Positions 25,253-33,614 of a stretch of DNA of 64,000 bases are shown piece by piece. The stretch is from positions 1-64,000 of the forward strand of contig NZ_JBFLUG010000023.1 of the NCBI RefSeq assembly GCF_041008525.1. The letters run 5' to 3'. The notes beneath the pieces are model-generated. The model saw only the letters and a program-made list of their open reading frames with translations. It ran no database searches and was not told where the DNA came from. Within the stretch, counting starts at the first letter, position 1, and the number at the start of each line of letters is the position of its first letter. The position numbers and the translations under genes are program-made. The DNA is from Parafrankia sp041008525. GTDB lineage: Bacteria; Actinomycetota; Actinomycetes; Frankiales; Frankiaceae.

Positions 25253-25280
25253 TGTTGAAATCACTGGAGGGCGGCCGGTC

Positions 25281-26897
25281 ATGGCAGTCAGGGAAAGATC
25301 AGGGACCTCGGGGCCCGGGCAGGGCCCGGTCATGGTCGTGGTGTGCGTCGCGCTCGCGACCGTCGTCGCGGCGATGGCCTCGCTCAACGTGGCGCTGCCC
25401 GACATCGCCCGCAGCACCCGGGCGAGCCAGACCCAGCTGGCCTGGGTGGTCGACGCCTACTCGTTGATCTTCTCCTCGCTGCTGCTTCCGGCCGGCGCCC
25501 TCGGTGACCGTTACGGGCGCCGACGGGCACTGCTCATCGGCCTCGCCGTGTTCGGCACCGGCTCCGTGGTGGCGATGACGGTGTCGACGGCCGGTGCCCT
25601 GATCGTGCTGCGCGGCGTGCTCGGGCTCGGCGCCGCACTGGTCATGCCGGCCACCCTGTCGACGATCACCGCCACGTTCCCCGAGGCCCAGCGGCCGCGG
25701 GCGGTCGCCACCTGGGCGGCCGTGGCCGGCGGCAGCGCCGTCATCGGTCTGCTCGCCACCGGGCTGCTCCTCGAGGCGTTCTCGTGGCGGTCACTGTTCG
25801 CGCTCAACGTCGTGCTCGCGGCGGCGGCGATCGCCGGAACGCTGCGCTTCGTCCCCGAGTCGGCCGACCGGCACGCTCCCCGGCTCGACGCGGTCGGCGC
25901 GATCGTCGCCGTCGTCGGCCTGGTCGCGCTCGTCTACTCGGTGATCGAGGCGCCGAACGCCGGCTGGCTGAGTGCGCGCACCCTGGGCGGAATCGCGGCC
26001 GGCCTCGGCGTGCTCGGCGGCTTCGTCGCGTGGGAGCTGCGCCAGGCCCACCCGCTGCTCGACCCGCGACTGTTCCGGCACCGGGCGTTCTCCGCCGGCA
26101 CGCTGTCCATCCTGGTGCAGTTCTTCGCCTTCTTCGGCTTCATCTTCGTCGTGCTCCAGTACCTGCAGCTCGTCCGCGGTGACAGCGCCCTGCTCGCCGC
26201 CGTGAGCATGCTGCCGATGGCGGCGGCCATGATGCCCGTCGCCCGCCAGACGCCACGCCTTGCCGCGCACCTCGGCGCGAGGAACGTCTGCGTCGCCGGG
26301 CTCGTCCTGATCGCCACGGGTCTCGTCATGCTCTCCCGGGTCGATGCCACGAGCAGCTACTGGCTGATCGTCGCGGGCCTGGTTCCGCTGGGAGCGGGCA
26401 TGGGTGCTGCCATGGCGCCGGCGACGACCGCGATCACCGAGGCGCTGCCCGCGTCGAAGCAGGGCGTCGGTTCCGCAGTGAACGATCTCGCGCGGGAACT
26501 CGGCGGCGCGCTGGGCATCGCCGTCATCGGCAGCGTCCTGGCTGCCTCCTACCGCAGCAGTCTGGACCTGCCCGGCCAGCCGTCGGCTCTGGCCGAGCAG
26601 GCACGTTCGTCACTTGCCGTCGCATCCCACCTCGGCGGTGCCGTCCAGGCCCACGCGCAGGACGCGTTCGTCAGCGGCATGCGGACGGCACTGCTGTGCG
26701 CGGCGGTCGCCGTCACCCTCGCCGCGGCCGGCGTCGCCGCCCTCCTGCGGAACCACGGCATCCCGGCGTCACCGGCGTCACCGGCGTCCCCGTCCTCGCC
26801 GGCCTCCGAGGTCTCCGAGGCATCCCCCGTTCCCGGGGCTCCCGGGGCTCCCGCGGACGCCCGGACCTCGGACGAACTCCAGCCCACCACCAGGTGA
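25281..26897 (+). CDS. MFS drug-efflux transporter (DHA2, 14-helix type)
   Basis: 538 residues with about 14 membrane helices. The signature loop 2-3 motif LGDRYGRRRALLIG and motif C-like GVLGLGAALVMPATLSTI identify a proton-driven EmrB/QacA-type exporter. The tail (about 490-538) is Pro/Ser repeats and likely disordered. GGAGGG lies 9 bases before the ATG. Control by the divergent TetR repressor is likely. A perfect 17-bp inverted repeat follows the stop. The exported compound cannot be read from sequence. Confidence 0.93.
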   Translation: MAVRERSGTSGPGQGPVMVVVCVALATVVAAMASLNVALPDIARSTRASQTQLAWVVDAYSLIFSSLLLPAGALGDRYGRRRALLIGLAVFGTGSVVAMTVSTAGALIVLRGVLGLGAALVMPATLSTITATFPEAQRPRAVATWAAVAGGSAVIGLLATGLLLEAFSWRSLFALNVVLAAAAIAGTLRFVPESADRHAPRLDAVGAIVAVVGLVALVYSVIEAPNAGWLSARTLGGIAAGLGVLGGFVAWELRQAHPLLDPRLFRHRAFSAGTLSILVQFFAFFGFIFVVLQYLQLVRGDSALLAAVSMLPMAAAMMPVARQTPRLAAHLGARNVCVAGLVLIATGLVMLSRVDATSSYWLIVAGLVPLGAGMGAAMAPATTAITEALPASKQGVGSAVNDLARELGGALGIAVIGSVLAASYRSSLDLPGQPSALAEQARSSLAVASHLGGAVQAHAQDAFVSGMRTALLCAAVAVTLAAAGVAALLRNHGIPASPASPASPSSPASEVSEASPVPGAPGAPADARTSDELQPTTR

Positions 26898-26903
26898 CCG
26901 CCA

Positions 26904-26969
26904 GTCCCAGGTCGCGCCCGTCGGTGACCGCCTGTCGGTGACCGCCAGGTCGCGGGCGCGACCTGGGAC
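26904..26969. terminator. 17-bp perfect inverted repeat after the MFS gene
   Basis: Arms 26904-26920 and 26953-26969 (gtcccaggtcgcgcccg and its exact complement) enclose a 32-base loop that holds two copies of gtcggtgaccgcc. It starts 7 bases after the exporter's stop. A terminator is the simplest reading; the loop is large and its repeats unusual. Confidence 0.55.
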
Positions 26970-27028
26970 CGCCCGGGTGGAATCGGGGTCTCCGTCCGCG
27001 TCGTTGCTGCTCATGCCGGCTGCCCGCC

Positions 27029-27859
27029 ATGCCAGAGGAGAGCCACTTGTCGACCAGCGGACCGACGTCGGACAGCTACTACGTGCGCACGGGCGAGCAT
27101 CGATTCAAGCCCACCAGCCACGCGGGCGGCGCCTGGCACGATGACGAGCAGCACTTCAGCCCGCTCGGTGGTCTCATCGTCCACGCGATCGACCACCACA
27201 CGGCGGCGCGTCCGCACGGCGAGATGGTCCTGGGCCGGATCAGTTTCGACATCCTCGGGAGTCCTGCCCTCGACGAGTGCGAGATCCGGGTGGAGACCGT
27301 CCGGCCCGGCCGCACCATCGAGCTGGTCGAAGCCACCGTGCTCATGGCTGACCGGCCCCTCGTCCGGGCCCGGGCGTGGAATCTCGCGGTGCTGGACAGC
27401 AGCAGCGTCGCAGGCGGCGGCGCCGAGCAGCTCCCGCATCCCGACACGCTCGCGCCCTGGCCACTGAGCACGGTGTGGCGCGGGGGCTACATCGACTCGG
27501 TAAACGTCCGACCGCTCACCGAGCCGCGGCCGGGACGCACCACCGCCTGGATCTCCAGCCGCGTCGACCTCGTCGCCGGGGAGGCAGCCAGCCCTCTGGC
27601 CTCCTTCGTCGCGCTCGTCGACACCGCCAACGGCATCGCCGTACGCCAGCCGCCCACCGCCTGGATGTTCCCCAACCTCGACCTGACGGTGCACCTCCAC
27701 CGCCAGCCCCAGGGCAGGTGGGCGGGCCTGGACACCACGGTCGTCTTCGGTGACACCGGCCAGGGACTCACCAGCACCGTCCTGCACGACCTCGCCGGCC
27801 CGGTCGGGCACGCCCGGCAGATCCTCACCGTCCGCCCGCAGGACCCCCCGAGCCCGTGA
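27029..27859 (+). CDS. acyl-CoA thioesterase-like (double hot-dog) protein
   Basis: 276 residues with two hot-dog-like halves: N-terminal FKPTSHAGGAWHDDEQHFSP and LGGLIVHAIDHHT (active-site region), then FDILGSPALDECEIRVETVR, and a second half with WISSRVDLVAGEAASPLASF and PTAWMFPNLDLTVHLHR. It resembles the TesB-like acyl-CoA thioesterases of actinobacteria, which hydrolyse acyl-CoA to free acid and CoA. A catalytic Asp in the second half cannot be fixed by eye. Isolated gene; the ribosome binding site is not strong. Confidence 0.8.
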   Translation: MPEESHLSTSGPTSDSYYVRTGEHRFKPTSHAGGAWHDDEQHFSPLGGLIVHAIDHHTAARPHGEMVLGRISFDILGSPALDECEIRVETVRPGRTIELVEATVLMADRPLVRARAWNLAVLDSSSVAGGGAEQLPHPDTLAPWPLSTVWRGGYIDSVNVRPLTEPRPGRTTAWISSRVDLVAGEAASPLASFVALVDTANGIAVRQPPTAWMFPNLDLTVHLHRQPQGRWAGLDTTVVFGDTGQGLTSTVLHDLAGPVGHARQILTVRPQDPPSP

Positions 27860-27878
27860 CCGCGAGCCCGTGACCGCG
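27851..27878. repeat. 14-bp duplication at the thioesterase stop codon
   Basis: Two tandem copies of agcccgtgaccgcg; the first contains the TGA stop. The duplication looks recent and does not alter the protein. Confidence 0.6.
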
Positions 27879-27932
27879 AGCCCCGCCCAGCTCGGCCAGT
27901 CAAGGTCGGCGTGATCGGCCCGGTCGAGGCGG

Positions 27933-28202
27933 TCAGCCCCGGCCACCCCGGCCCTGCGGCTCCCGCCAGCCCTGGACGACGAACACGAGCAGCATTCCCG
28001 CGAGGCAGAGCAGGCCGAGGAGCGAGATCGCGCGGTGGTCGCTGAGCCTGGCCGCGATCTGGCCCAGCGCCAGTCCGGCGAACAGCAGCACCAGCGCCGA
28101 CGTCCGGGACAGTCGGCTCATGGCCGACCAGTGCCCGGGCATGCGCCGGCGGACGGCCTCGGCGACGAAGTGCGCGGCGGGCGGGCGTCGTCGTCCGCTC
28201 AC
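27933..28202 (-). CDS. small two-helix membrane protein
   Basis: 89 residues from a GTG whose GTGA overlaps the upstream gene's stop by 4 bases, so translation is coupled. A cytoplasmic N-terminus (RRRPPAAHFVAEAVRRRM) precedes two membrane helices (TSALVLLFAGLALGQIAARL and AISLLGLLCLAGMLLVFVV) and a short Arg/Gly tail. No family is recognised. It probably works with the larger membrane protein encoded upstream. Confidence 0.65.
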   Translation of the reverse strand: MSGRRRPPAAHFVAEAVRRRMPGHWSAMSRLSRTSALVLLFAGLALGQIAARLSDHRAISLLGLLCLAGMLLVFVVQGWREPQGRGGRG

Positions 28203-28999
28203 GGCTCGCCCCCGGTGAGCGTCCAGCCGTCGAGAAACAGAGTGGCGAGAAGCACGGACCCGGGAAGAACCGTGACCGCCCCACCCACCGCGAAGCCGAG
28301 CGCACCGCCCGCCAGGATGCCGACGAGCACAAGCAGTGGAGCACGGCGCCACCAATGTGGGGGCAGCGGCGAATCGTCACGGAGAACGACAGGCCTGCCG
28401 TCAGACCCGAGTTCGACGTGTACGCCGGGACGGGAGGTCAGCTCATACCCCTTCGGTGGTGTCCGCCGGACCCTCCCGACGGGCACGAGACGGACGCCGC
28501 CGGGCAGCTCGATGACGAGCGGTCCCGTCGGCCCCGGGCGCGCCGGCTTCCCCCGCACCATCACTCGGACGTTCTCCGGTGTTTCTTCGACCGCCGGATG
28601 CCACATCACCCGCTGCCAGCCGTACGGCACCGGGTTTCCGATTTCGCGCAGCATGAGCCAGGTAGTCGGATGGGTGAGGCCGGTCCTCTCGATCCGCCGT
28701 CCGATCCGGGCGTCAGCGACCATGGTGCGCCCGGGCTGGGTGGCGGAATGCCGGAAACGCAGACCCCGTACCCCCCACCACAGCGGCACGACAATCACGG
28801 CGACACCCGCGTCGGCGATGAACATGCTCGTGAAGATTTGTGTCTGCCAGGCGGTGTAGGCGGCGATGACCGTGAAGCCGACCAGGCTGGCCGAGATCCC
28901 GAGCAGTGCCGCCCGCAGTACCGGGCTGCGGCCGAGCCGGCCCGCGTTTCCTGCCTCGGCGGTCGCGGCCTCGGAGAGGGGCCGGGAACGGGTGTTCAT
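28199..28999 (-). CDS. four-helix membrane protein of unknown family
   Basis: About 266 residues: two N-terminal helices (LLGISASLVGFTVIAAYTAW and MFIADAGVAVIVVPLWWGV), a soluble middle of about 120 residues (HPTTWLMLREIGNPVPYGWQ, LVIELPGGVRLVPVGRVRRT), and two C-terminal helices (LLVLVGILAGGALGFAVGGA and VLPGSVLLATLFL). I recognise no domain. It overlaps the following small membrane gene by GTGA, which suggests a two-subunit assembly. The ATG at 28999 is chosen; the residues before it lack coding character. Confidence 0.7.
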   Translation of the reverse strand: MNTRSRPLSEAATAEAGNAGRLGRSPVLRAALLGISASLVGFTVIAAYTAWQTQIFTSMFIADAGVAVIVVPLWWGVRGLRFRHSATQPGRTMVADARIGRRIERTGLTHPTTWLMLREIGNPVPYGWQRVMWHPAVEETPENVRVMVRGKPARPGPTGPLVIELPGGVRLVPVGRVRRTPPKGYELTSRPGVHVELGSDGRPVVLRDDSPLPPHWWRRAPLLVLVGILAGGALGFAVGGAVTVLPGSVLLATLFLDGWTLTGGEP

Positions 29000-29380
29000 G
29001 GATATCCGGGAAAGGGCATATCGTCCCCTTTCGGGGTAGCGTGAAGAAATCCACCACGGCACGCCAGATGGAATGTCAGCACCTCGGCGGATGGTGAGTC
29101 AGAAATGGCTGCGGCCGGGCGTCGGCCCAGGCAGAGCAGCGATATCGGCGATCAGAGGCCTCCAGGGGAAGTCGGCAAATACGGCTTCGGACAGCACAAA
29201 CTGCTTCGCCGACCAGACTTCCCGGCACACCGAGAGCCACTTTATCGACTTATCTCCGCACTCGCAATCGATGCACGCCTTCCCGCGCCTCCCGTCGGGG
29301 GCGTTTCGGTGCCGGGGGTCCGGGGACGGGCTCGTCAGGAACGGGTGATGCGACGGGCGGGAACAGGCGGGAGAGCGACG
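29000..29380. other. 381-base divergent promoter region
   Basis: It separates the minus-strand membrane protein operon from the plus-strand alcohol dehydrogenase. It is lower in GC than its surroundings (runs such as actttatcgacttatctcc near 29238). No gene or RNA is supported; both promoters should lie here. Confidence 0.5.
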
Positions 29381-30562
29381 ATGAAGGCAGTGACATGGCA
29401 CGGCCGGCGGGACGTGCGGGTCGACGAGGTGCCCGACCCGCGGATCGAGCAGCCGGGTGACGCGGTCATCCGGGTGACCAGTACCAACATCTGCGGGTCG
29501 GACCTGCACCTCTACGAGCCGCTGGCGGCCTTCATGACGCCCGGCGACATTCTCGGCCACGAGGCGATGGGTGTCGTCGAGGCGGTCGGGGACGACGTCG
29601 GTGACCTCACGGTGGGCCAGCGGGTCGTCGTGCCGTTCCAGATCTCGTGCGGCGCATGTTTCATGTGCCACGAGCAGCTGTACTCGCAGTGCGAGACGAC
29701 GCAGGTCCGCGACCAGGGGACGGGGGCGGCCCTGTTCGGGTACTCGAAGCTCTACGGGCAGGTTCCCGGCGGGCAGGCCCAGTATCTGCGGATTCCGCAC
29801 GCCGACGCCACGCACATCAAGGTCCCCGAGGGTCCGGCCGACGAGCGTTTCGTGTACCTGTCGGACGTCCTGCCGACCGCGTGGCAGGCGGTGCGGTACG
29901 CGGCGGTCCCCAAGGGCGGGACGGTGGTGATCCTTGGCCTCGGCCCGATCGGGGACATGGCCGCGCGGGTGGCGGCGCACGAGGGTGCCCGGGTCATCGC
30001 CGTCGATCTGGTCCCCGACAGGCTCGCCCGCGCCGCCGCCCGCGGCGTCGAGGTGCTCGACCTTCGGCAGCACCGCAACGATCTCGGGGACGTCCTGCGT
30101 GACATGACCGCGGGGCGGGGGCCGGATTCGGTGATCGACGCGGTCGGGATGGAGGCCCACGGCACGCCGGTGGCCCGGGCGATGGTCCAGGTCGCCGCTC
30201 GCCTGCCGGCCGCGGTGGGGGCGCCGCTGGCCCGGACCGCGGGTGTCGACCAGCTCGGCGCGCTGCGCTCGGCGATCGACATCGTCCGCCGCGGCGGGAC
30301 GATCTCGCTGAGCGGCGTGTACGGCGGGATGGCCGACCCGCTACCGATGATGACGTTGTTCGACAAGCAGATCCAGCTCCGGATGGGCCAGGCGAACGTC
30401 CGCCGGTGGGTGCCGGAGATCCTGCTGCTGCTCACGGACGACGACCCGCTCGGCGTCGACGGGTTCGCCACCCACGTCCTGCCGCTCGACGAGGCACCCC
30501 AGGCCTACGAGATGTTCCAGCGCAAGCAGGACGGTGTCGTGAAGGTCGTCCTGCGGCCATAG
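29381..30562 (+). CDS. zinc-dependent alcohol dehydrogenase (formaldehyde-dehydrogenase-like)
   Basis: A 393-residue MDR-family dehydrogenase. Catalytic zinc: Cys in TNICGSDLH and His/Glu in GHEAMGVVEAVG; structural zinc: four Cys in SCGACFMCHEQLYSQCE. The nucleotide site is VVILGLGPIGDMAARVAA. The length and the inserted segment resemble glutathione-independent formaldehyde dehydrogenase-like enzymes; the natural alcohol is unknown. GGGAGAG lies 5 bases before the ATG at 29381. Transcribed alone. Confidence 0.93.
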   Translation: MKAVTWHGRRDVRVDEVPDPRIEQPGDAVIRVTSTNICGSDLHLYEPLAAFMTPGDILGHEAMGVVEAVGDDVGDLTVGQRVVVPFQISCGACFMCHEQLYSQCETTQVRDQGTGAALFGYSKLYGQVPGGQAQYLRIPHADATHIKVPEGPADERFVYLSDVLPTAWQAVRYAAVPKGGTVVILGLGPIGDMAARVAAHEGARVIAVDLVPDRLARAAARGVEVLDLRQHRNDLGDVLRDMTAGRGPDSVIDAVGMEAHGTPVARAMVQVAARLPAAVGAPLARTAGVDQLGALRSAIDIVRRGGTISLSGVYGGMADPLPMMTLFDKQIQLRMGQANVRRWVPEILLLLTDDDPLGVDGFATHVLPLDEAPQAYEMFQRKQDGVVKVVLRP

Positions 30563-30650
30563 TGCCGTTGCCGTGACCGGCGGGGTTCGCCCCGGCCGGT
30601 CACGGCGCTGTCGGCTTTGCTTCGGCGCTGTCGGCTTCGCTTCGGAAGGG

Positions 30651-31037
30651 TCAGGAGGCCTCGAACACCGGATCCAGGAAGAACCGGGTCCAGGCGATCC
30701 GCCCGTCGGCGGCCCCGGAGATGACCACTCCGCGGATCAGGGTCGCCGCCCCGTCCGTCGCGGTGCCGCGCATCTCCCACTCCGACCAGGTCTCGGCTCC
30801 GTCCGAGGTCGAACGCAGGACGTCCGCGTGGAGATCGGGAGTGCGCGCGAGGATGGCCGTCCAGTTCTCGCGGACCTTCTGGTTGCCGGTGAACCCCTGG
30901 GAGGGGTGCAGCGGCACCTCGGTGCGGTAGTCCTCGGTGAAGCACGCGGCCACGGCGGCCGGATCGTGCCCGTTGATCGCGTCCCGCAGCCGGACGATCG
31001 AGGCGTCGTGATGGGTCGAGGTCATGATCGAGGTCAT
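30651..31037 (-). CDS. SnoaL-like (NTF2-fold) protein
   Basis: 128 residues with the NTF2/SnoaL pattern: DAINGHDPAAVAACFTEDYR near the start, NWTAILARTPDLHADVLRST in the middle and ISGAADGRIAWTRFFLDPV at the end. These are small ligand-binding or isomerase/hydrolase proteins; substrate unknown. Two ATGs (31037, 31025) are possible. It follows the epimerase gene on the same strand after 54 bases, so the pair may be an operon. Confidence 0.82.
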   Translation of the reverse strand: MTSIMTSTHHDASIVRLRDAINGHDPAAVAACFTEDYRTEVPLHPSQGFTGNQKVRENWTAILARTPDLHADVLRSTSDGAETWSEWEMRGTATDGAATLIRGVVISGAADGRIAWTRFFLDPVFEAS

Positions 31038-31091
31038 GGTGAACCGATTCTCCGATCGAGAGGGTTCAAACCGTGGATCAGGCGCCGGTGG

Positions 31092-32213
31092 TCAGGGGCG
31101 GCGGCCGACGCCGGTGAGGACCTCGCGCACCCGGCCTGCGGGTGTGCTCGGGGCGAGGGCCGCGGTGCCCTCGCCGGCGCCCTGTCGGAGTCCGACGAGG
31201 AAGCTCTGCAACGCGGTGTGGGCGTCGTGCCGTGGTACCCAGCCGAGTTCCGTCCGGGCCCGGGTCGTGTCCATGAGGGGCAGGCGCAGGACGGCGTCGA
31301 GGAGCCCGGGTTCGGTGGGTACCAGGTGCAGGCGCCAGGCCGCCGCGAGCGCTGCCCGCGCCGCCTTCGCGGGCAGTCGGACGGTCCGGGCGTCGAGGGC
31401 TTCGGCGAGGAGCCGGCTGTCGACCACGGGATCGGTGGCGATGTTGAACGGCCCGCGCACGGTCCGCTCGGCGGCGAGCCGGTAGGCCTCGCCCACGTCC
31501 TCGGCGTGCACCACCTGGAAACGCAGCCCGGGCAGGTCGGGGATCACCGGCACCGTGGCGGGCCGGACCAGCGCGCCGGGCAGGAACGGCCCGGCGAACA
31601 GGCGTCGCTGCTGGCTGGCCGCCCGCCGCTGGAAGATGAATCCCGGGCGGAGCCGGACCACCCGCATGGCCGGATGATCACGTTCGAAGGTGTCGAGGAC
31701 CCGCTCGACGTAGGCCTTCTCCCGGGTGTAGGCAGCGCCGGGCCAGCCATGGGTCGGCCAGCTCTCGTCGACGGCACGGTCCTTCGGCCCGGGTGAGTAC
31801 GCCCCCACCGACGAGGCGCACACCAGCGCCGGGACTCCCGCCCGCGCCGCGGCCTCGAACACCCGGGTGCTGCCGAGGACGTTGGTCCGCCAGGTCGTCA
31901 GCGGATCGTGCGTCGGCTGAAACAGCCACGCGAGGTGCATGACCACGTCGGTGCCGGCGAACACGTCGTCCAGATCGTCCTCGGCGACGTCGGCCGCCAC
32001 CCAGGTGCTCTTGTTCGTGCTCCAGGGCGGCGGCCGGCGGGCCACACCGGTGACGCGGGCGATCGCGGGTGCGCGGTCGAGAGCCGCCAGGATGCTCGTG
32101 CCGACGTTGCCGGACGCCCCGACGACGACGACCCGGACCCCGGAGGGGGACGTCCCGGGGGCGGGCGTTCTGATGATGGACGTCCCGGTGGGGGTTTCCG
32201 GCGAGCTCTGCAC
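31092..32213 (-). CDS. extended SDR / NAD-dependent epimerase-dehydratase
   Basis: A 373-residue Rossmann protein: VVVVGASGNVGTSIL (GxxGxxG) near residue 30, SSVGAYSPGP for the catalytic Ser region and YTREK for Tyr-xxx-Lys. The substrate-binding C-terminal half includes FQVVHAEDVGEAYRLAAERT. It is an extended (epimerase-type) SDR acting on an unknown nucleotide sugar, sterol or similar. GTG start with AGGAGG 6 bases upstream. It is followed by the SnoaL-like gene. Confidence 0.9.
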   Translation of the reverse strand: MQSSPETPTGTSIIRTPAPGTSPSGVRVVVVGASGNVGTSILAALDRAPAIARVTGVARRPPPWSTNKSTWVAADVAEDDLDDVFAGTDVVMHLAWLFQPTHDPLTTWRTNVLGSTRVFEAAARAGVPALVCASSVGAYSPGPKDRAVDESWPTHGWPGAAYTREKAYVERVLDTFERDHPAMRVVRLRPGFIFQRRAASQQRRLFAGPFLPGALVRPATVPVIPDLPGLRFQVVHAEDVGEAYRLAAERTVRGPFNIATDPVVDSRLLAEALDARTVRLPAKAARAALAAAWRLHLVPTEPGLLDAVLRLPLMDTTRARTELGWVPRHDAHTALQSFLVGLRQGAGEGTAALAPSTPAGRVREVLTGVGRRP

Positions 32214-32338
32214 CTGGTGCCTCCTCGTCCTGGTGGTCTCCCGTACCGGCAGGGTCGCCGCTCAGGAGCAGGCAAAACACGGCGGGCCCCGCGGAAACTC
32301 GATGGATCAGCCTCACGATCCGCCCTAGGGTCCGGAGT

Positions 32339-33466
32339 GTGACGGAGGTAAGCGGCACAGCCACGGACACCTACGAACCCGTGCGCGCGGTCCTCGCGGC
32401 CCAGCTCGACGCCGACGACACCGAGGCCGGGGCCTCGGTGGCCGTCCACATCGACGGCGAACCGGTCGTGGACATCTGGGGCGGATACGCCGACGACGCC
32501 CGCACCACTCCCTGGCAGCGGGACACGATCGTCAACGTCTGGTCGACGACGAAGACGATGACTGCCCTGTGCGCGTTGATCCTCGCCGACCGCGGCCTGC
32601 TCGACCTGGACGCGCCGGTCGCCCGGTACTGGCCGGAGTTCGCCGCGGCTGGCAAGGAGAACCTGCTGGTCCGCCACGTCGTCTCGCACACCGCCGGCCT
32701 GCCCACGCTGTACGGCCGCCGGACGATCGCGGATCTGTACGACTGGCAGGCTGTCACGGAGCGGCTGGCAGCCCAGGCCCCGGAGTGGGAGCCGGGCACC
32801 GCCGCCGGCTACCACAGCATCACCCAGGGCTACCTGGTCGGCGAGGTGGTCCGCCGGGTCACCGGCCGCACGCTCGGGACGTTCTTCGCCGAGGAGGTCG
32901 CCGGCCCGCTCGGCCTCGACTTCCACATCGGGCTCGCGGCGGAACACGACCACCGCGTCGCTCCGGTGATCCCGCCCCCGTCGGAGTTCGCCCATCCCCC
33001 GGAGGAGACGGGCCAGGAGGGCGATGGCCAGGAGGGTCAGGGTGACGAGACCGAAGGCGGCCCGCGGCTCTACGCCTCGGCAGCGAACACCGTCGCCTGG
33101 CGGCGGGCGGAGATCCCGGCGGCGAACGGGCATGGGAACGCCCGCTCGGCCGCCGCCGCGCAGTCCGTGCTGGCCTGTGGCGGATCCGTGCGCGGGGTGC
33201 GGCTGCTGTCGGAGGCGGGCTGCGCACGTGCCTGGGAGGAGCAGTTCCGCGGTGTGGACCGTGTCCTGGGCGGCGGCCCGGTCTGCTATGGCATGGGGTA
33301 CCGGCTGGAGGGCCGGGCCTGTTCCTGGGGTGGCTGGGGCGGCTCGATCGTGCTGTTCGACCCCGATCACCGCATGGCCGTGTCGTACGTGATGAGACGG
33401 ATGCGCGAAGGCGACAGCCGTGGCCTCGAGGTCATTCTGGCCACGTACGACTGCCTTACCCGCTGA
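32339..33466 (+). CDS. beta-lactamase-fold esterase/serine hydrolase
   Basis: 375 residues of the EstB-like subgroup: SxxK in VWSTTKTMTALCAL, Tyr motif in AAGYHSITQGY, and a Gly/Trp third motif in SWGGWGGSIVLFDP. No signal peptide, so likely cytoplasmic. A Gln/Glu/Gly-rich insert near residue 225 (EETGQEGDGQEGQGDETEGG) is low complexity. The start is a GTG at 32339, divergent from the epimerase. Unrelated in detail to the other serine hydrolase of the window. Confidence 0.9.
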   Translation: MTEVSGTATDTYEPVRAVLAAQLDADDTEAGASVAVHIDGEPVVDIWGGYADDARTTPWQRDTIVNVWSTTKTMTALCALILADRGLLDLDAPVARYWPEFAAAGKENLLVRHVVSHTAGLPTLYGRRTIADLYDWQAVTERLAAQAPEWEPGTAAGYHSITQGYLVGEVVRRVTGRTLGTFFAEEVAGPLGLDFHIGLAAEHDHRVAPVIPPPSEFAHPPEETGQEGDGQEGQGDETEGGPRLYASAANTVAWRRAEIPAANGHGNARSAAAAQSVLACGGSVRGVRLLSEAGCARAWEEQFRGVDRVLGGGPVCYGMGYRLEGRACSWGGWGGSIVLFDPDHRMAVSYVMRRMREGDSRGLEVILATYDCLTR

Positions 33467-33491
33467 CGACCTGGGCCAGGTGGTGCTGTAG

Positions 33492-33614
33492 ATCACCGCG
33501 GTCGGCGGGCTCGGAAATCTGCTCGGTAATCTGCTCTGTGGCGTGACGAACCTGCTCCACGTGTTCGGGGCCGCCCAGCTGCTGGCGATTCTGAACGCGC
33601 TGCTCGGGCGGTGA
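33492..33614 (+). pseudogene. 3' remnant of a secreted-protein gene
   Basis: A 40-codon open frame after an in-frame TAG, ending in TGA, with no start codon. It encodes GGLGNLLGNLLCGVTNLL then AAQLLAILNALLGR, the Leu/Asn/Gly ending I associate with a family of short secreted actinobacterial proteins. Codon bias is coding-like. With the rest of the gene absent, it looks like a remnant left by a deletion. It lies antisense to the low-complexity tail of the TRIC-type gene. Confidence 0.5.
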
